The notes under the pieces: generated by a model
Database searches by the model: none
Told to the model about the DNA's origin: nothing
The model's input: the letters and a program-made list of their open reading frames with translations, nothing else
Assembly: GCF_963924675.1 (NCBI RefSeq)
Contig: NC_089226.1
Location: 51,167,124-51,231,123 of the forward strand
Direction: 5' to 3'
Source of the DNA: Phocoena phocoena
Lineage: Eukaryota; Chordata; Mammalia; Artiodactyla; Phocoenidae
Length of the DNA stretch: 64,000 nt
In this document: one piece after another, positions 21,471 through 33,189 of the stretch
Position numbering within the stretch: position 1 is the stretch's first letter
Layout: each line of letters begins with the position of its first letter
Made by a program: the position numbers and the translations under genes

Positions 21471-23505
21471 GTTTATATCCAGGCTGGACTACAATTGTGT
21501 TACTGTTTATGATATGAATGGATACTTTCTTTTTCCTTGAAATCAAAAATGTGTTGGGTAATTTGGTTTCTGTCAGTTTTTATTGAAAATTACATCATTG
21601 GCCAAAGGAAGTTAACTCATCCTTCCATATACTTGTTTATATTATAAACATGCCTAAAGTAGCTTTTAAAAAATTATTTTTAGCTTTTTAGAGATTTCAG
21701 TGCAGCCTAGATTTTAGCCTTGATGAAAAAATTTACGTAGGTAATTTTATCTATTTAAATGTTTTTTTAATCCCTAGATCTGCATGAGTACTAAAAACCT
21801 GGACTTATGCCATCTATCATAAGTTCTTCAAGCATTTGCTCTGACAGTAAGTCAAGACCAAGGGATAAATAGCTTTAGGAAGCCTTGATATGAATACTAT
21901 GTTTGATGAATGTAATATTATTTTATGCAAATTTGGGGACATTATAACACTCTTAGAGCATAAGTTCAAAACTTAACTCCTATTTGCCTCTGACATTTTG
22001 CATTCGGGAGTGCATTTACAAAGACATCTTGAGACATAATCAGAATTAGTCAGAAAAACAAGTGTTAAAAGGTGAAATCATAATCGTTCGCAAAAAAATA
22101 AAAATCACAATATATTGCCAATAGGAAAAAGTTAACATTTTTGTGAGTTTTTTTTTTTTAAGTAAAATCATCTGAGTGAGAGGTAGCTGGTATTTAGATT
22201 TGTTTAAAAAAAAGCAGCCAAAGAACACGTTATGAATGACAGGATTCCAGAAATATAAAAATTACATACAGCAGGTGAATTTTATGGTCAATACCAGTAG
22301 ATTGAGTAGTTTCTAAAAATTATATTATTTCATTTCTCCCTGTGGCTATTCCTTGGGGACAGGTGAGGAAATCTTCTTTAGGTTGATAAATATTTGATTT
22401 GTTTTCAGTTGTACTTTCAGTTGGCTGTAGGGAGGGAAGACTGAGAATGTGGTAGGGACGTATCAAGGGAGTATGAGTAACTGTTACATAGACTAAGAGC
22501 TTGAATATTATTTTGCCTGTGTAAAAACAGTTTTCTCTAAATCTGTCTCCTAGTATCAGGATTTCCTTCTCGGAAAATACAACTCAAAGCAACATAGTAA
22601 AACCATCAGCTTAACATGTTTTCATAAACTGTGGGAAGGGTATGGTAAATATGGCTAATATTAAATACACTCTTCAGGGAACGTTGAAAGGCCACTGATA
22701 CCCTGACTTTGGTGGCCACCGACATATTTGTTTCCCCTAATCTTATAAGAGAATCATAATTAGGAGCCTTTGTTTAGGGAAGGCAAAGAGAAAAGGCACA
22801 AACGGTTCTGCATGATTCCAACATAAGGCCTATTTCATAGGAGCAGAGGGTGAGTGTGTCAGGGAAATGTCTTTCGCTTCCTTTCATTTTCATGTCTCTA
22901 GGTTGTGCGTAATTTAAAGCTCTTGCTTGGCTAAGCTTTTGTAGAGAAAAAAACATTAAATAAAATAGTGAGAGTTTAAAAAAAAAAAAAAGCAAAACCG
23001 AAGTTTAGAGAACAAAACTAAGATTGTGATTCAGAACTCAGTACCTGAATTGAGAAGAAGAAATTGAGATCAGGGTCAGAATTCAGATGTATTACAGATG
23101 GTCAGAATAAAGTGCTCACACACATCCTGAGTCACAAGATGTGAAGCACTGAGCTAATATGACGTCTGAAAGACAGCCTCGAGAGAAGTAATGTAGAGAG
23201 TCTACAAGGAACACGTTGTAGGACTGCCTCACACAATCTTGATACTCAAGTTACTTTTTCTTTAAAAAATTCCTGTAAGAATAAAAAGCACAATGCCTCA
23301 CCTTCCATTTTCTTTCCAGTTCACAGCATCTCTCCTCTGTCGCCATGGTTTGCCATGTGAACTCCTGACCAGTCAAATATGTCAGTGCAGGCAGAAATCA
23401 ACAGAGGGAGGGCCAGTGTTTTTGGTTGTTTGGTTTCAACTTTACCTTTTTATGGTGGGTTCTGTGTTTAACCTTTCATGAGTGTTGTCTATTTTCATCT
23501 TCAAA
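21471..23505. other. Unassigned sequence
   Basis: Two kilobases without a recognised repeat or gene. Short A or T runs at about 22149-22160 and 22977-22991 carry no evident target duplication. Confidence 0.4.
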
Positions 23506-23509
23506 CCAA

Positions 23510-23640
23510 TCCCAGGAGATGAGGTCTATGATTATTTCCCTCTCAGAGGTGAGGAAATTGAGACCCTGGGAAGTTATGAAAAGGTCACAGAAATTCTAAC
23601 CAGGAAACCTCAGCTTCATTGATAATTGGTGAGATATTTA
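23510..23640 (-). mobile_element. MIR SINE relic
   Basis: 'atgattatttccctctcaga', 'gtgaggaaattgagaccctg' and 'gttatgaaaaggtcacagaa' match MIR in reverse. Confidence 0.8.
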
Positions 23641-23784
23641 GCCAGAATCTAGATTTTCCTTTATCCTTTGATCTGTCCCCAGCACACAGTTTTTTAGCTC
23701 ATACTATAGCAAGTGCAGCTAAGTGAATGCATACTTCTAAACTACCCCTAGACCTTTTTCCCTAGGGCCCATGAGAGGTAGTAG

Positions 23785-24005
23785 AGTGTGGTGTTTGATT
23801 TCAAAAATGTGGTTCATATCATGTTTCTATGTTCCAACTGAGTGATCTTTAACTTACCTGACCTTTGTGTGTGGGTCAGTTTCCTGATTTGTAAAAATGG
23901 GACAATAGTGTCTTCCAGATTAAATGGGTCCACATGGGTATATAAAGCACTTAGAGTGGTGCTTGACACATAGTAAGTACTTTCTAAGTGTTAGGATAAT
24001 TTTCT
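23785..24005 (+). mobile_element. MIR SINE relic
   Basis: 'gtttcctgatttgtaaaaat', 'gggacaatagtgtcttccag' and 'cacatagtaagtactttcta' match MIR in sense orientation. Confidence 0.85.
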
Positions 24006-24099
24006 TCTGTTTTCATCTCAATAATTTAAAAAACATCTCATAACTTCCAGAGTTTTGTGTTTTCTTATTTCCCATTGTGTTTTATATAATTCTTTATTC

Positions 24100-24690
24100 T
24101 GTAGAGCACATGACATAGATGTGTGTTTTCCAATTCTGCAAGGGATGCTAGGGCTATAGAGAAGACTACAGCATGGTCCCTAAACTCAGGAGCTTGAACA
24201 AGTGACAAAATACTTGGGAAAAGTATGGCGGGTCTTAGAACTAACTAAGATACTATGGCAGTAAGTATCTGTTCTGCTGGAAGAAGGTTGCACAAAAGTT
24301 GCAACTATTGACCTTGGTTTTGATGGAGAAATTCACAAGGTCAAAAGTGTGTGTGAAGAGTGTTCCAGGCCCTAGGACCAATGCAACATTTATGGAGATA
24401 TGTGAACAAATAGGTTTTTTTGTTTTGTTTTGTTTGTTTTTTTGGTCTTGTTTTGTTTTTGAGAATAGGTAGAGGATAAATACACGACAAAGATGGATAT
24501 GAGCAAGGGTATGGTATTGCAAGAGGTGGGCAAGTGCCAAAATGCAGAGAAATTCTATCCCATAATAAAAGCGGTTTAGTGAATTTTTAAGCCAGAGAGG
24601 GACATAGTGCTCAAAGGTATCTCAAAGCAATAATGGACTGTGGCAACATTAATTGCAAGGATGGCAGAGATGTATCCAAAATGTATCATC
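24100..24690 (-). mobile_element. L2 LINE relic
   Basis: 'agactacagcatggtcccta', 'gtgaagagtgttccaggccc' and 'aagaggtgggcaagtgccaa' resemble the L2 3' region in reverse. A GTTTT-rich simple tract at 24416-24465 interrupts it. Confidence 0.55.
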
Positions 24691-25415
24691 TTCCTGCAAT
24701 TAAAAATAATTGGATTTCATCTTACTGGAAAGAATAAAATGTTATTATTCTTTCTATGGGTACAGTTGTGATTCTCTATGTATGCTCCTAGGGATCCTCT
24801 ATAGGGAAAGGGACTTTAAAGGAAGAATAATTTCGAACTGACAAAGAGTAAGACTCCTCCAAGGAGGTGTTACAAAATTCATCATTATGGTTACTCAGTG
24901 CCAGTGTGTGCAAGTGATAAATTATGCTACCCTTTTTAAATAGTAATTCCAACTATTATTATTGTATAACTAATAACATTCCAACTTTACTCAGAGTCTG
25001 AAAATTGGTTCTGTGGATAGTGGGGCTCACTACTTCCCATGGCTATCCTGTTCTCTGCGGCATAATTTTTTAAACAATTACTAAAATTAAAGTAATATAA
25101 AAATATAATGTATTCTAGATGACTAGAATGAGGCTGCAAAAGTAATAGAAGAGAATAAAAAATAGTCCATTTTTTACTTCCTAGATTGGCTAAAATTCCT
25201 GTTCCTTGGAAATTTGGTGACATCTACTTTATTTAATTTGGTGATGTCACATATTTACTGGGTTATCAAATTGACTAAATAACTTGCTTTCCCCTATATA
25301 TGAAGGATTTCATCTCCACATTCTCTCTCATTTTCCTTTCCTCACCATTCATCTATTTATCTCTTTTGCCCTAAAAAACAAAATAGTCTCATTGAGTAGA
25401 AAAAAACTTTTCACT
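24691..25415. other. Unassigned sequence
   Basis: No gene or repeat recognised. Confidence 0.4.
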
Positions 25416-25419
25416 CAGA

Positions 25420-25595
25420 ATTTGACCTGGCTGTGAATCCTGGATCCCTCATTGACTAGATGTGTGGCTTTAAAAAGTTAGTAAAAGTTCCTGGTTTACC
25501 ATTTCCTTACCTTCAAAATACAGATAATATTTATGTCATAAGTTTGCTGTAAAAAAGAAATGAAATAGTACATTAATATAATTAATTGTCTACCT
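25420..25595 (+). mobile_element. MIR SINE relic
   Basis: 'ctggctgtgaatcctggatc', 'cattgactagatgtgtggct' and 'tttccttaccttcaaaatac' follow MIR in order, including the tRNA-related half. Confidence 0.8.
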
Positions 25596-25799
25596 GAAAT
25601 ATCAGAAATATCCAAACATTAATTGGTCCTGGATCCTAATTATGATTTGCTTAAATATCCAGTGATGCTACAACTATTCATAATTTATGTTACCTTAGAA
25701 ATTCTGAATTAAATTATCATAGACTTGGTCACTAAAATGAATTGATGAATTCTGTATATACTTAGGTTTAAAAAAGTAGTTTTATTACAATGATAAGAC

Positions 25800-25925
25800 T
25801 ATTTTTTCCTGATGTCTTGGACTATGAACTCCTTGAGACATAGATATTGTCTTACTCATCTTTATATTCTCAAGGTGTGGCACCTTGACCAGGCTCATCC
25901 TAAGTGAAAAATGTATATTGAAAGA
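25800..25925 (+). mobile_element. L2 LINE 3'-terminal relic
   Basis: 'gactatgaactccttgagac', 'ttgtcttactcatctttata' and 'aagtgaaaaatgtatattga' match the L2 3' end. Confidence 0.75.
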
Positions 25926-26105
25926 TTTTTTTAAAAACTGACATTAGAAAAAGCTATTTGGCCTTATTAAATCATATAGCATCTAAGCATGCTGTTCACC
26001 TCAATGACTAAACATTTAAAAATACGATTTATTTTTAAATCATATTTCACCACCATACCAAATAGATACAGATTAACTGTGTCATCTCTTTCAGTAACAT
26101 TTTTT

Positions 26106-26400
26106 TTTTTAATTTTTATTTATTTATTTATTTATTTATGGCTGTGTTGGGTCTTCGTGTCTGTGCGAGGGCTTTCTCTAGTTGCGGCAAGCGGGGGCCA
26201 CTCTTCATCGCAGTGCACAGGCCTCTTACTATTGCGGCCTCTTTTGTTGTGGAGCACAGGCTCTAGACATGCAGGCTCAGTAGTTGGGGCTCACGGGTCT
26301 AGTTGCTCCGCGGCATGTGGGATCCTCCCAGATCAGGACTCAAACCCATGTCCCTTGCATTGGCAGGCAGATTCTCAACCACTGTGCCACCAGGGAAGCC
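26106..26400 (-). mobile_element. CHR-type tRNA-derived SINE, older copy
   Basis: Read on the minus strand it starts GGGCTTCCCTGGTGGCACAG with a tRNA-like promoter region, continues into the GC-rich SINE body and ends in a (TTTA)n/poly-A tail (seen as T-rich at 26106-26140). The duplication ctttcagtaacat is exact at 26088-26100 and 26401-26413. Many former CpGs are now TG or CA, so it is older than the copies at 32127 and 55277. Its body is longer and carries a segment ('gggtcttcgtgtctgtgcga') missing from those two. The plus-strand 146-residue frame is a chance reading. Confidence 0.93.
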
Positions 26401-26429
26401 CTTTCAGTAACATTTTTATGAGAAATTAA

Positions 26430-27300
26430 ATTGAACTATATATAGTAATCATTGGAAAACTATGTTTTTGTTGTTTCATTTTGTATTGTTTTCAGGCATG
26501 AGGCCAGATCTGCTGTCAGCTGTAGCTAAGGTTACATAAGATTCAGCCGTGTATAAAGATTTGAGACCAACTTTCTGCTTCATGGTATGATGAGAAATCA
26601 AGATACGATGGAATAGATCAACAATGACTCATTTCCAGATAATTTTAAGTTGAAAGTTAATCCTAGAGGTTCCAAAAATGTCTCTAGGCAATGACATAGT
26701 AAATGGATTCTTCCATGAATGTTTTAAAGCTATATCCAAATTGCTCAATGAAGACCACAGAGTCATGCACATATAGAAACTAGTTTGCCTTACCTCCATT
26801 TAATAAATGCATTTGATACAGTTCAACAAATATTTTTATATCACCTACTACATGAAGATTCAGAATGTTTTTACCTTCTCACAAGCTGACTCTTGAGACC
26901 ATTTATTTCTCTTATCTGTGCTTCAGATTTCTTATCAACAAAATGAAACAGTTGGAATAAATTAATTGATAAGATTCTTCCTAGCTCTAATATCCGAATA
27001 TCTTAAGTCTGTGATTAATTCCATTACTTTGATAATGTTATATTTTTAACCTTTGAATTTTTTGTGAGACTAGGTCTCTCATTTTTATGCCTTCCAAGCA
27101 ACGTAAGTCTAAAGTCTTAATAGTCTCCTCTAATATATACAACTTCTTAATATTTGGCTCCTAATACTTTCTCACATGTCAGTGTTCTGGTTGAAGTCTT
27201 TGGAGCTACATAGGTACCTGAAGCTAGAGGTCCAGGAATTAAGCTATTTTAGAAAATAACTTGTGTAACCAGAGAATATTCATGTTAAGGACACTTTACA
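26430..27300. other. Mostly unassigned sequence
   Basis: A weak L2-like stretch on the minus strand lies at about 26815-26875 and a weak MIR-like stretch near 26930-26960. Nothing else is recognised. Confidence 0.4.
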
Positions 27301-27312
27301 GAGAATCTAGTT

Positions 27313-27499
27313 CAATGGTTCTCAAGTTTTAGTGTGCATCACATACACATAGTGGTCTTGTTCAAGTATAGATTGCCCAGTCCTGCTCCCAAATTTCCTA
27401 ATTCAGTGGGTTTAAGTGGGGTCCAGTAATTTGCACTTTTAACAAGTTCTCAAATGAGGATAATGATAGTGGTCTGGAGCCACACTTTAAGAACCATTC
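27313..27499 (+). mobile_element. MER5A hAT-Charlie DNA transposon
   Basis: It starts CAATGGTTCTCAAG and ends with the matching inverted terminus 'tttaagaaccatt'. The interior ('agattgcccagtcctgctcc', 'tttgcacttttaacaagttc') follows MER5A, and its length of about 187 bp is the family's usual size. Flanking 8-mers atctagtt and ctctaggt agree at 6 of 8 positions. Confidence 0.93.
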
Positions 27500-27598
27500 C
27501 TCTAGGTCAACTCCCTTACTCGGGCCAGGTAGTGGCAGTACACATTTACACAGCAGGTTAGTACCAAGTGAAGCCCAAAATATTGTTATGGTACAATA

Positions 27599-29994
27599 CA
27601 GGCATACCTCAAAGATATCGTGGGTTTATTTCCAGACCACCACAATAAAGGGAATATGGCAATAACGTGATTCACATGGATTTTTTGGTTTCCCGATGCA
27701 TATAAAAGTTATGTTTATGTATACTGTAGTCTATTAAGTGTGCAATGGCATTTTGTCTAAAAAAAAGTAAATATCTTAATTAAAAACACTTTATTGCTAA
27801 AAATATTAACCATCATTTGTGGCTTTAGAGCATCCTAATATTTTTGCTGGTGGAGGGTGTTGCCTGGATGTTGATGGCTGTTGACCGTTCAGGGTGGTGG
27901 TTGCTGAAGGTCAGGGTGACTGTGACAATTTCTTAAAATAAGACAACAATGAAGTTTGCCACATTGATTGACTCTCCCGTTTGCAAATGATTTCTCTGTA
28001 GCATGCAATTCCCTTTGATAGCATTTTACCCACAGTAGAACCTCTTTCAAAATTGGCATCAATCCTCTCAAACCCTGTCACTGCTTTGTCAGCTAAGTTT
28101 CTGTAATGTTCTAAATCCTTTGTTGTTGTTTCAACAGTCTTCACATCATCTTCACCAGGAGTCGATTCCATCTCAAGAAACCACTTTCTTTGCTCATCTC
28201 TTGGCAACTCCTTATCCTTTCAAGTTTTATCGCGAGATTGCAGCAACTCAGTCATAACTTCAGGCTCCACTTCTAATTCTAGTTCTCTTGCTATGTCTGC
28301 CACATCTGCAGTTACTTCCTCCACTGAAGTCTTGAACCCCTCAAAGTCATCCATGAGGGCTGGAATCAACTTCTTCCAAACTTCTATTGATGTTGATGTT
28401 TTAACCTCTTCCCTTGAATCACTAACATTCTTCATGGTATCGAGAATGGTGAAGCCTTTCCAGAAGGTTTTAAACTTACTTTCCCCAGTTCCATTAGAAG
28501 GATCACTGTGGTTTTGTAGCTGTAGCCTTGCAAAATGTATTTCTTAAATAATAAGGCTTGAAAGTTGAAATTACTCCTTGATCCATGGGCTGCAGAATGG
28601 ATGTTGTGTTAGCAGACATGAAAACAACATTAATCTCATTGTACATTTCCATTGGAGCACTTGGATGGCCAGGTATATTGTAAATAAACAGTACTATTTT
28701 GAAAGGAATCTTCACTTTTTGAGCAGTAAGTCTCAATAGTGGGCTTAAAATATTCAGTTAATCATGTTGTAGACATACGTGCTGCCATCCAGGCTTTGTT
28801 TTTCCATTTATAGCATACAGGCAGAGTAGATTTAGCGTAATTCTTAAGGGCCCTAGGATTTTCAGAATGGTAAATGAGCACTGGCTTCAACATAAAGTCA
28901 CCACCTGCATTACCCCCTAACAAGAGAGTCAGTCTGTCCTTTGAGACTTTGAAGCCAGGCATTGACTTCTCCTCTCTAGCTATGAGAGTCCTCTTCTTTC
29001 AATATAAGGTGGTTTTGTCTACATTGCAAATCTGTTGTTTAGTGGAGCCACCTTCATTAATTATCTTAGCTAGATCTTCTGGATAACTTGCTGCAGCTTC
29101 TACATCAGTACTTGTTGCTTCACCTTGCACTTCGATATTATGTATAGAGACAGCTTCTTTCATTAAATTTCATGAACCAACCTCTGCTAGCTTCAAACTT
29201 TTCTTCTTCAGCTTCCTCACCTCTCTCAGCCTTCACAGAATTGAAGAGAGTTAGGACCTTGCTCTGGATTAGACTTTGGCTTAAGGGAATGTTGTGGCTT
29301 GTTTAATCTTCTATCCAGACCTCTAAAACTTTCTCCTTGTCAGCAATACGGATGTTTTGCTTTCTTATCATCTATGTGTTCACTGGAGTAGCACTTTTCA
29401 TTTCCTTTGAGAACTTTTCCTCTGCATTAACAACTTGGCTAATTGCTTGGCACAAGATGCCTAGCTATCAGCCTATCTCAGCTTTGGACATGCCTTCTTC
29501 CCTAAGCTTAATCATTTTTAGCTTTTGATTTAAAGTGAGAGACATGCGACCCTTCCTTTTACTTCAACACTTAGAGGCCATTGTAGTATTATTAAGTGGG
29601 CTAATTTCAATATTGTTATGTCTCAGGGAATAGGGAGACCCAAGGAGAGGTAAAGAGATGAGGGGATGAGCAATTGGAATACACACAATAATTATTGATT
29701 AGGTTCGCCATTTTATATGGGTGTGCTTCCTGGTTACCAAAAACAATTACAAACGTAACATCAGAGATCACTGATCACAGATCACCATAACAAATATAAG
29801 AACAGTGGAAAAGTTTGAGATATTGAGAGGATTACCAAAATGTGACACAGAGACTCAAGTGAGCAAATGCTGTTGGAAAAAAATGGCACCAATAGGTTTT
29901 GTCACTGCAGAGTTGCCACAAACCTCCAATTTGCAAGAAACGCAATATCTGTGAAGCAAAATAAAGTTAAACGCCATAAAACAAGGTATGTCTG
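27599..29994 (-). mobile_element. Full-length Tigger1 (pogo-type) DNA transposon
   Basis: It begins CAGGCATACCTCAAAG and ends CTTTGTTTTATGG-like on the other strand (plus-strand end 'aacaaggtatgtctg'). These inverted termini are flanked by TA on both sides (27597-27598 and 29995-29996), the pogo/Tigger target-site duplication. At about 2.4 kb it has the length of an intact Tigger1, so no large internal deletion has occurred. The transposase is encoded on the minus strand and is broken. Tigger1 was active in early placental mammals, so this copy should be shared with other mammals at the same locus. Confidence 0.95.
27830..29581 (-). pseudogene. Tigger1 transposase pseudogene
   Basis: The start codon lies at 29579-29581 (MASKC), followed by an in-frame TGA at codon 6. 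Further stops and frameshifts split the rest into blocks at 28762-28962, 28503-28736, 28220-28435 and 27911-28207. The protein was a CENP-B/pogo-type DNA-binding protein with a DDE/DDD endonuclease domain. The first catalytic Asp is kept (NVDKT, codon at 29017-29019) and so is the third (PMDQG, 28581-28583). The second is Tyr (IYNIPGHP, codon 28680-28682). With a stop at codon 6 and a missing catalytic residue it cannot make active transposase. Confidence 0.93.
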
Positions 29995-29996
29995 TA

Positions 29997-30271
29997 CCTA
30001 GTCCAGTGTTCTCTTCCATTAGAGCAATGTTTCTGATAGGATAGTCTGTGGAACATTACTGAGATAGGAAATGCACATTCAAATAAATTACAATTAGTTA
30101 TTTACTTGTTTGTAATTACATTTGAACAGAATATGCATTTCTTCACTTTTAAATATTATGATTAAATAAGCCTTTACCAACTCTTTAATTGCTAATTGTT
30201 ACAAATGTTTTCTTAGGTAATTTTCTTTTCACTTTAGTTGCTTAATAATACATTCCAATGATATGCCTCCG
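29997..30271. other. Unassigned AT-rich sequence
   Basis: No recognised feature between the Tigger1 and the L1 insertion. Confidence 0.4.
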
Positions 30272-30282
30272 GATTGATTTTT

Positions 30283-31149
30283 TAAAATTTTTGATTGGAG
30301 TATAGTTGCTTTACAATGGTGTGTTAGTTTCTGCTGTACAGCAAAGTGAATCAGCCACATGTGTACATATATCCCCTCTTCCTTGGATTTCCTTCCCATT
30401 TAGGTCACCACAGAGCACTGAGTAGGGTTCCCTGTGCTCTACAGTGGTTTTCATTAGTTATCTATTTTATATATACATAGTAGTGTATATATGTCAATCC
30501 CAATCTCCCAATCCATCTCACTCCCCTTCCCTCCTTGGTATCCATACATTTGTTCTCTGTCTGTGTCTCTGTTTCTGCTTTGCAGATAAGTTCATCTATA
30601 CCATTTTTCTAGATTCCACATATATGCGTTAATATATGACATTTGTTTTTCTCTTTCTGACTTACTTCACTATGTATGACAGTCTCTAGGTCCATCCACA
30701 TCTCTGCAAATAACTCAATTTCCTTTCTTTTTATGGCTGAGCAATATTCCATTGTATATAGGTACCACATCTTCTTTATTCATTCCTTTGTTGATGGACA
30801 TTTAAGTTGCTTCCATGACCTGTCTATTGTAAATAGTGCTGCAATGGACATTGAGGGGCATGTACCTTTTTGAATTATGGTTTTCTCTAGTTATATGCCC
30901 AGTAGTGGGATTGCTGGGTCATATGGTAGTTCCATTTTTAGTTTTTTAAGGAACCTCCATACTGTTCTCCATAGTGGCTGTATCAATTTACATTCCCACC
31001 AGCAATGTAAGAGGGTTCCCTTTTGTCCACACCCTCTACAGCATTTATGTTTTGCAGATTTTTTGATGATGGCCATTCTGACCGGTGTGAGGTGATTGTA
31101 GTTTTGATTTGCATTTCTCTAATAATTAGTGATGTTGAACATCTTTTCA
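30283..31149 (-). mobile_element. 5'-truncated L1, ORF2 end and 3' UTR
   Basis: The minus-strand reading runs from the ORF2 C-terminus through the 3' UTR to a T-rich tail at the left. An exact 11-bp duplication, gattgattttt, lies at 30272-30282 and 31150-31160, so the copy of 867 bp is complete as inserted. It is similar to the plus-strand copy at 47864-49098. Confidence 0.95.
30891..31076 (-). pseudogene. L1 ORF2 C-terminal fragment
   Basis: About 60 codons are open and carry the Cys-rich knuckle [18 protein letters not shown] with its His retained, then [18 protein letters not shown]. These are hallmarks of the ORF2p C-terminal domain. The frame then stops. It is truncated and non-functional. 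Confidence 0.92.
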
Positions 31150-31160
31150 GATTGATTTTT

Positions 31161-31785
31161 ATCATCTGTTGTCCTCACCAGAGCTCCTCTCTTATTGTTA
31201 AAGCCATTGTCATGAGCTGCTGAAACTGATAAGTTTAACTAAGAATATTCAGTTTTCAACGTATTTTTCTCCAACAGCCCTGATGTCTGGTTAATGTACA
31301 AAATCATTGTCCACAGGTGGGCTTTACTTGGCAGAAGGACAATCAGATTAGGAATTAATTTTCTGTTGTTTTTTTCAAAGATGTTTTTTCTATCTGGGCC
31401 TTACTACCTTCAGTCAAGCAAGATACTACGTGAATATCAGTCAGAGGACTGAAAAATGATTAGTGTGTCATGCCAAAAGATAAGATGATTTTAAGCAGAA
31501 CTATGCAAGGACAAGTGTTTTCCTATTTATCTTTCAGTAAACTAGCCCTTGCTCTGGCACAAAAAGGAAAAACAAACTATAAGTGACTCAAAAAAGATGC
31601 AGGGATTCTGCTTAAATATGTAAATCTATATGGGGAGGAGACAAATAGTTATACATTTTCCTAGATAGAAAGAGAAAAACAAAGCATCCAGGATTTGGTC
31701 AAGTCAGGGAGAACTCTTCTTGAAACATTTGCACAAGCTGAGCTGGATAATGGAAAGTATGCAACTTTTGCAGGCAGTTAGACCA
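31161..31785. other. Unassigned sequence
   Basis: No gene or repeat recognised. Confidence 0.4.
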
Positions 31786-31789
31786 ATGC

Positions 31790-31890
31790 ATGGATGTTTC
31801 CCAATTGATCTGGCCATAAGCTATGGACAATTATTTAATCTCTTAGAATCTCAGTTTTCTCATCTGTAAAAAAGGGTGTGAATAATACTT
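31790..31890 (+). mobile_element. MIR SINE relic
   Basis: 'ggacaattatttaatctctt' and 'tctcagttttctcatctgta' match the MIR core in sense orientation. Confidence 0.8.
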
Positions 31891-32119
31891 TTTTTTTTTT
31901 CCTTTTTTCTAGTTTAGAGCGAGGATAGCTCCTCAATGCAGAAGGGCATCTGTCTCTTGTTATCTTGGGTCCTCCTAACATTAGTCAAAGGAAAGAATGC
32001 AGATTAAGCTAGTTTATTGTTCAACTTTATCCCACAGAGATAATGGTATCACCTTAAGACGGATAAAAACACTAAAATGCTAATGAGTGTTTTGCTTTAT
32101 GATTTAGAAAATATCATTG

Positions 32120-32126
<7 letters not shown>

Positions 32127-32160
<34 letters not shown>

Positions 32161-32352
32161 CGTTACGCGGGCCTCTCACTGTTGTGGCCTCTCCCGTTGC
32201 GGAGGACAGGCTCCGGACGCGCAGGCTCAGCGGCCATGGCCCACGGGCCCAGCCGCTCCGCGGCATGTGGGATCCTCCCAGACCGGGGCACGAACCCGTG
32301 TCCCCTGCATCGGCAGGCGGACTCTCAACCACTGCGCCACCAGGGAAGCCCC
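32127..32352 (-). mobile_element. CHR-type tRNA-derived SINE, young cetacean copy
   Basis: The minus-strand reading starts GGGCTTCCCTGGTGGCGCAG, with a B-box-like GGTTCGTGCCC, and ends in a long poly-A tail (poly-T at about 32122-32157 on the plus strand). The 13-bp duplication tcattgcattttt is exact at 32114-32126 and 32353-32365. Many CpGs are intact (gttacgcgggcc, ggacgcgcag, actgcgccac), which indicates a young copy. It is transcribed, if at all, by RNA polymerase III. Open frames of up to 105 residues in it are not genes. Confidence 0.96.
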
Positions 32353-32369
32353 TCATTGCATTTTTAAAT

Positions 32370-32695
32370 TAAGTTTGATAATTAACCAAAAGTGTGTCAC
32401 AGGTTTTGAGAAAATTAAGTCTATTTTGTCATAATCCTAGGTTACTTAAACATACTTTCACTTCTTCCATCCAGAGTTTGGGTTGTCCTAACTGTTAAGT
32501 AGATGATCTAACAAATATAAAGTATGTTTGATCAAAGGAAAATGTGGAACACTGTGATAGAACTTGATATCCTTACTGAATATTATAACTTTTCCATAAA
32601 ACACAGTTTAGGTAAGATGTTCCTTAATGTCTTTTCACTGTTTCCTTTTTGTCTCTTTCTTTCTTTTCTAGTTAATTTAAAGTACATTGGATGGT
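32370..32695. other. Unassigned AT-rich sequence
   Basis: No recognised feature. Confidence 0.4.
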
Positions 32696-32699
32696 AGAT

Positions 32700-33040
32700 C
32701 AGAGCAAGTAGCATTGATTGATTTATTTAGTTCCACACAGGTTTATTACAAAACCGTCACCTTCCTTACAAAGGATGGGATCTCAGCTGGACTCCTCAGC
32801 CCTTGTGTGCACCAGAGCTCGAGGACATCTGCTTTATGTCTGTAGCCTGCCCACACAGCTACTTGACTACAGAATATGCGCATCTTTATTGGCAACTTGG
32901 TCTCATTATACACCCACACACTTCCTCTGAACAGCGCTCTAGGACTCACTCAGAAAGACTATGTACCTATTTATTTCTAAGATGTTTCAAGTCTAAACAT
33001 CGTGGGAAGAAGATACAAGAATAATGTCACACTGTGAGAA
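32700..33040 (-). other. Unrecognised moderately GC-rich segment, possible retrocopy fragment
   Basis: Base composition is richer than its surroundings. On the minus strand two AATAAA-type signals (AATAAACCTG and TAAATAAATC, about 32720-32752) lie at its 3' side, as in the end of an mRNA. There is no clear poly-A or target duplication, and the 67-codon minus frame (32746-32949) resembles nothing I recognise. It could equally be ordinary unique sequence. Confidence 0.25.
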
Positions 33041-33189
33041 AAACACAATTGCTATGAAGTCTTCTGAGAACTTTTAGAATCTGAGCTAAGCTGGCGGTGG
33101 ATTCAAATTTCTATAGTATAAATTAGATCATGCGACCCTTTCATTTAAAATGCCCTCAATGACATGTCATTGTAACAGTCTGTCTCTGG

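Noticed and set aside
21196..21546. 116-residue minus-strand and 103-residue plus-strand frames
   Set aside because: Both are readings of the MER1-type element.
25989..26429. 146-codon plus-strand open frame
   Set aside because: Most of it runs antisense through a CHR SINE, which is GC-rich and stop-poor.
32077..32434. Frames starting with poly-Phe followed by Arg/Pro-rich text
   Set aside because: Poly-T tail plus SINE body; not coding.
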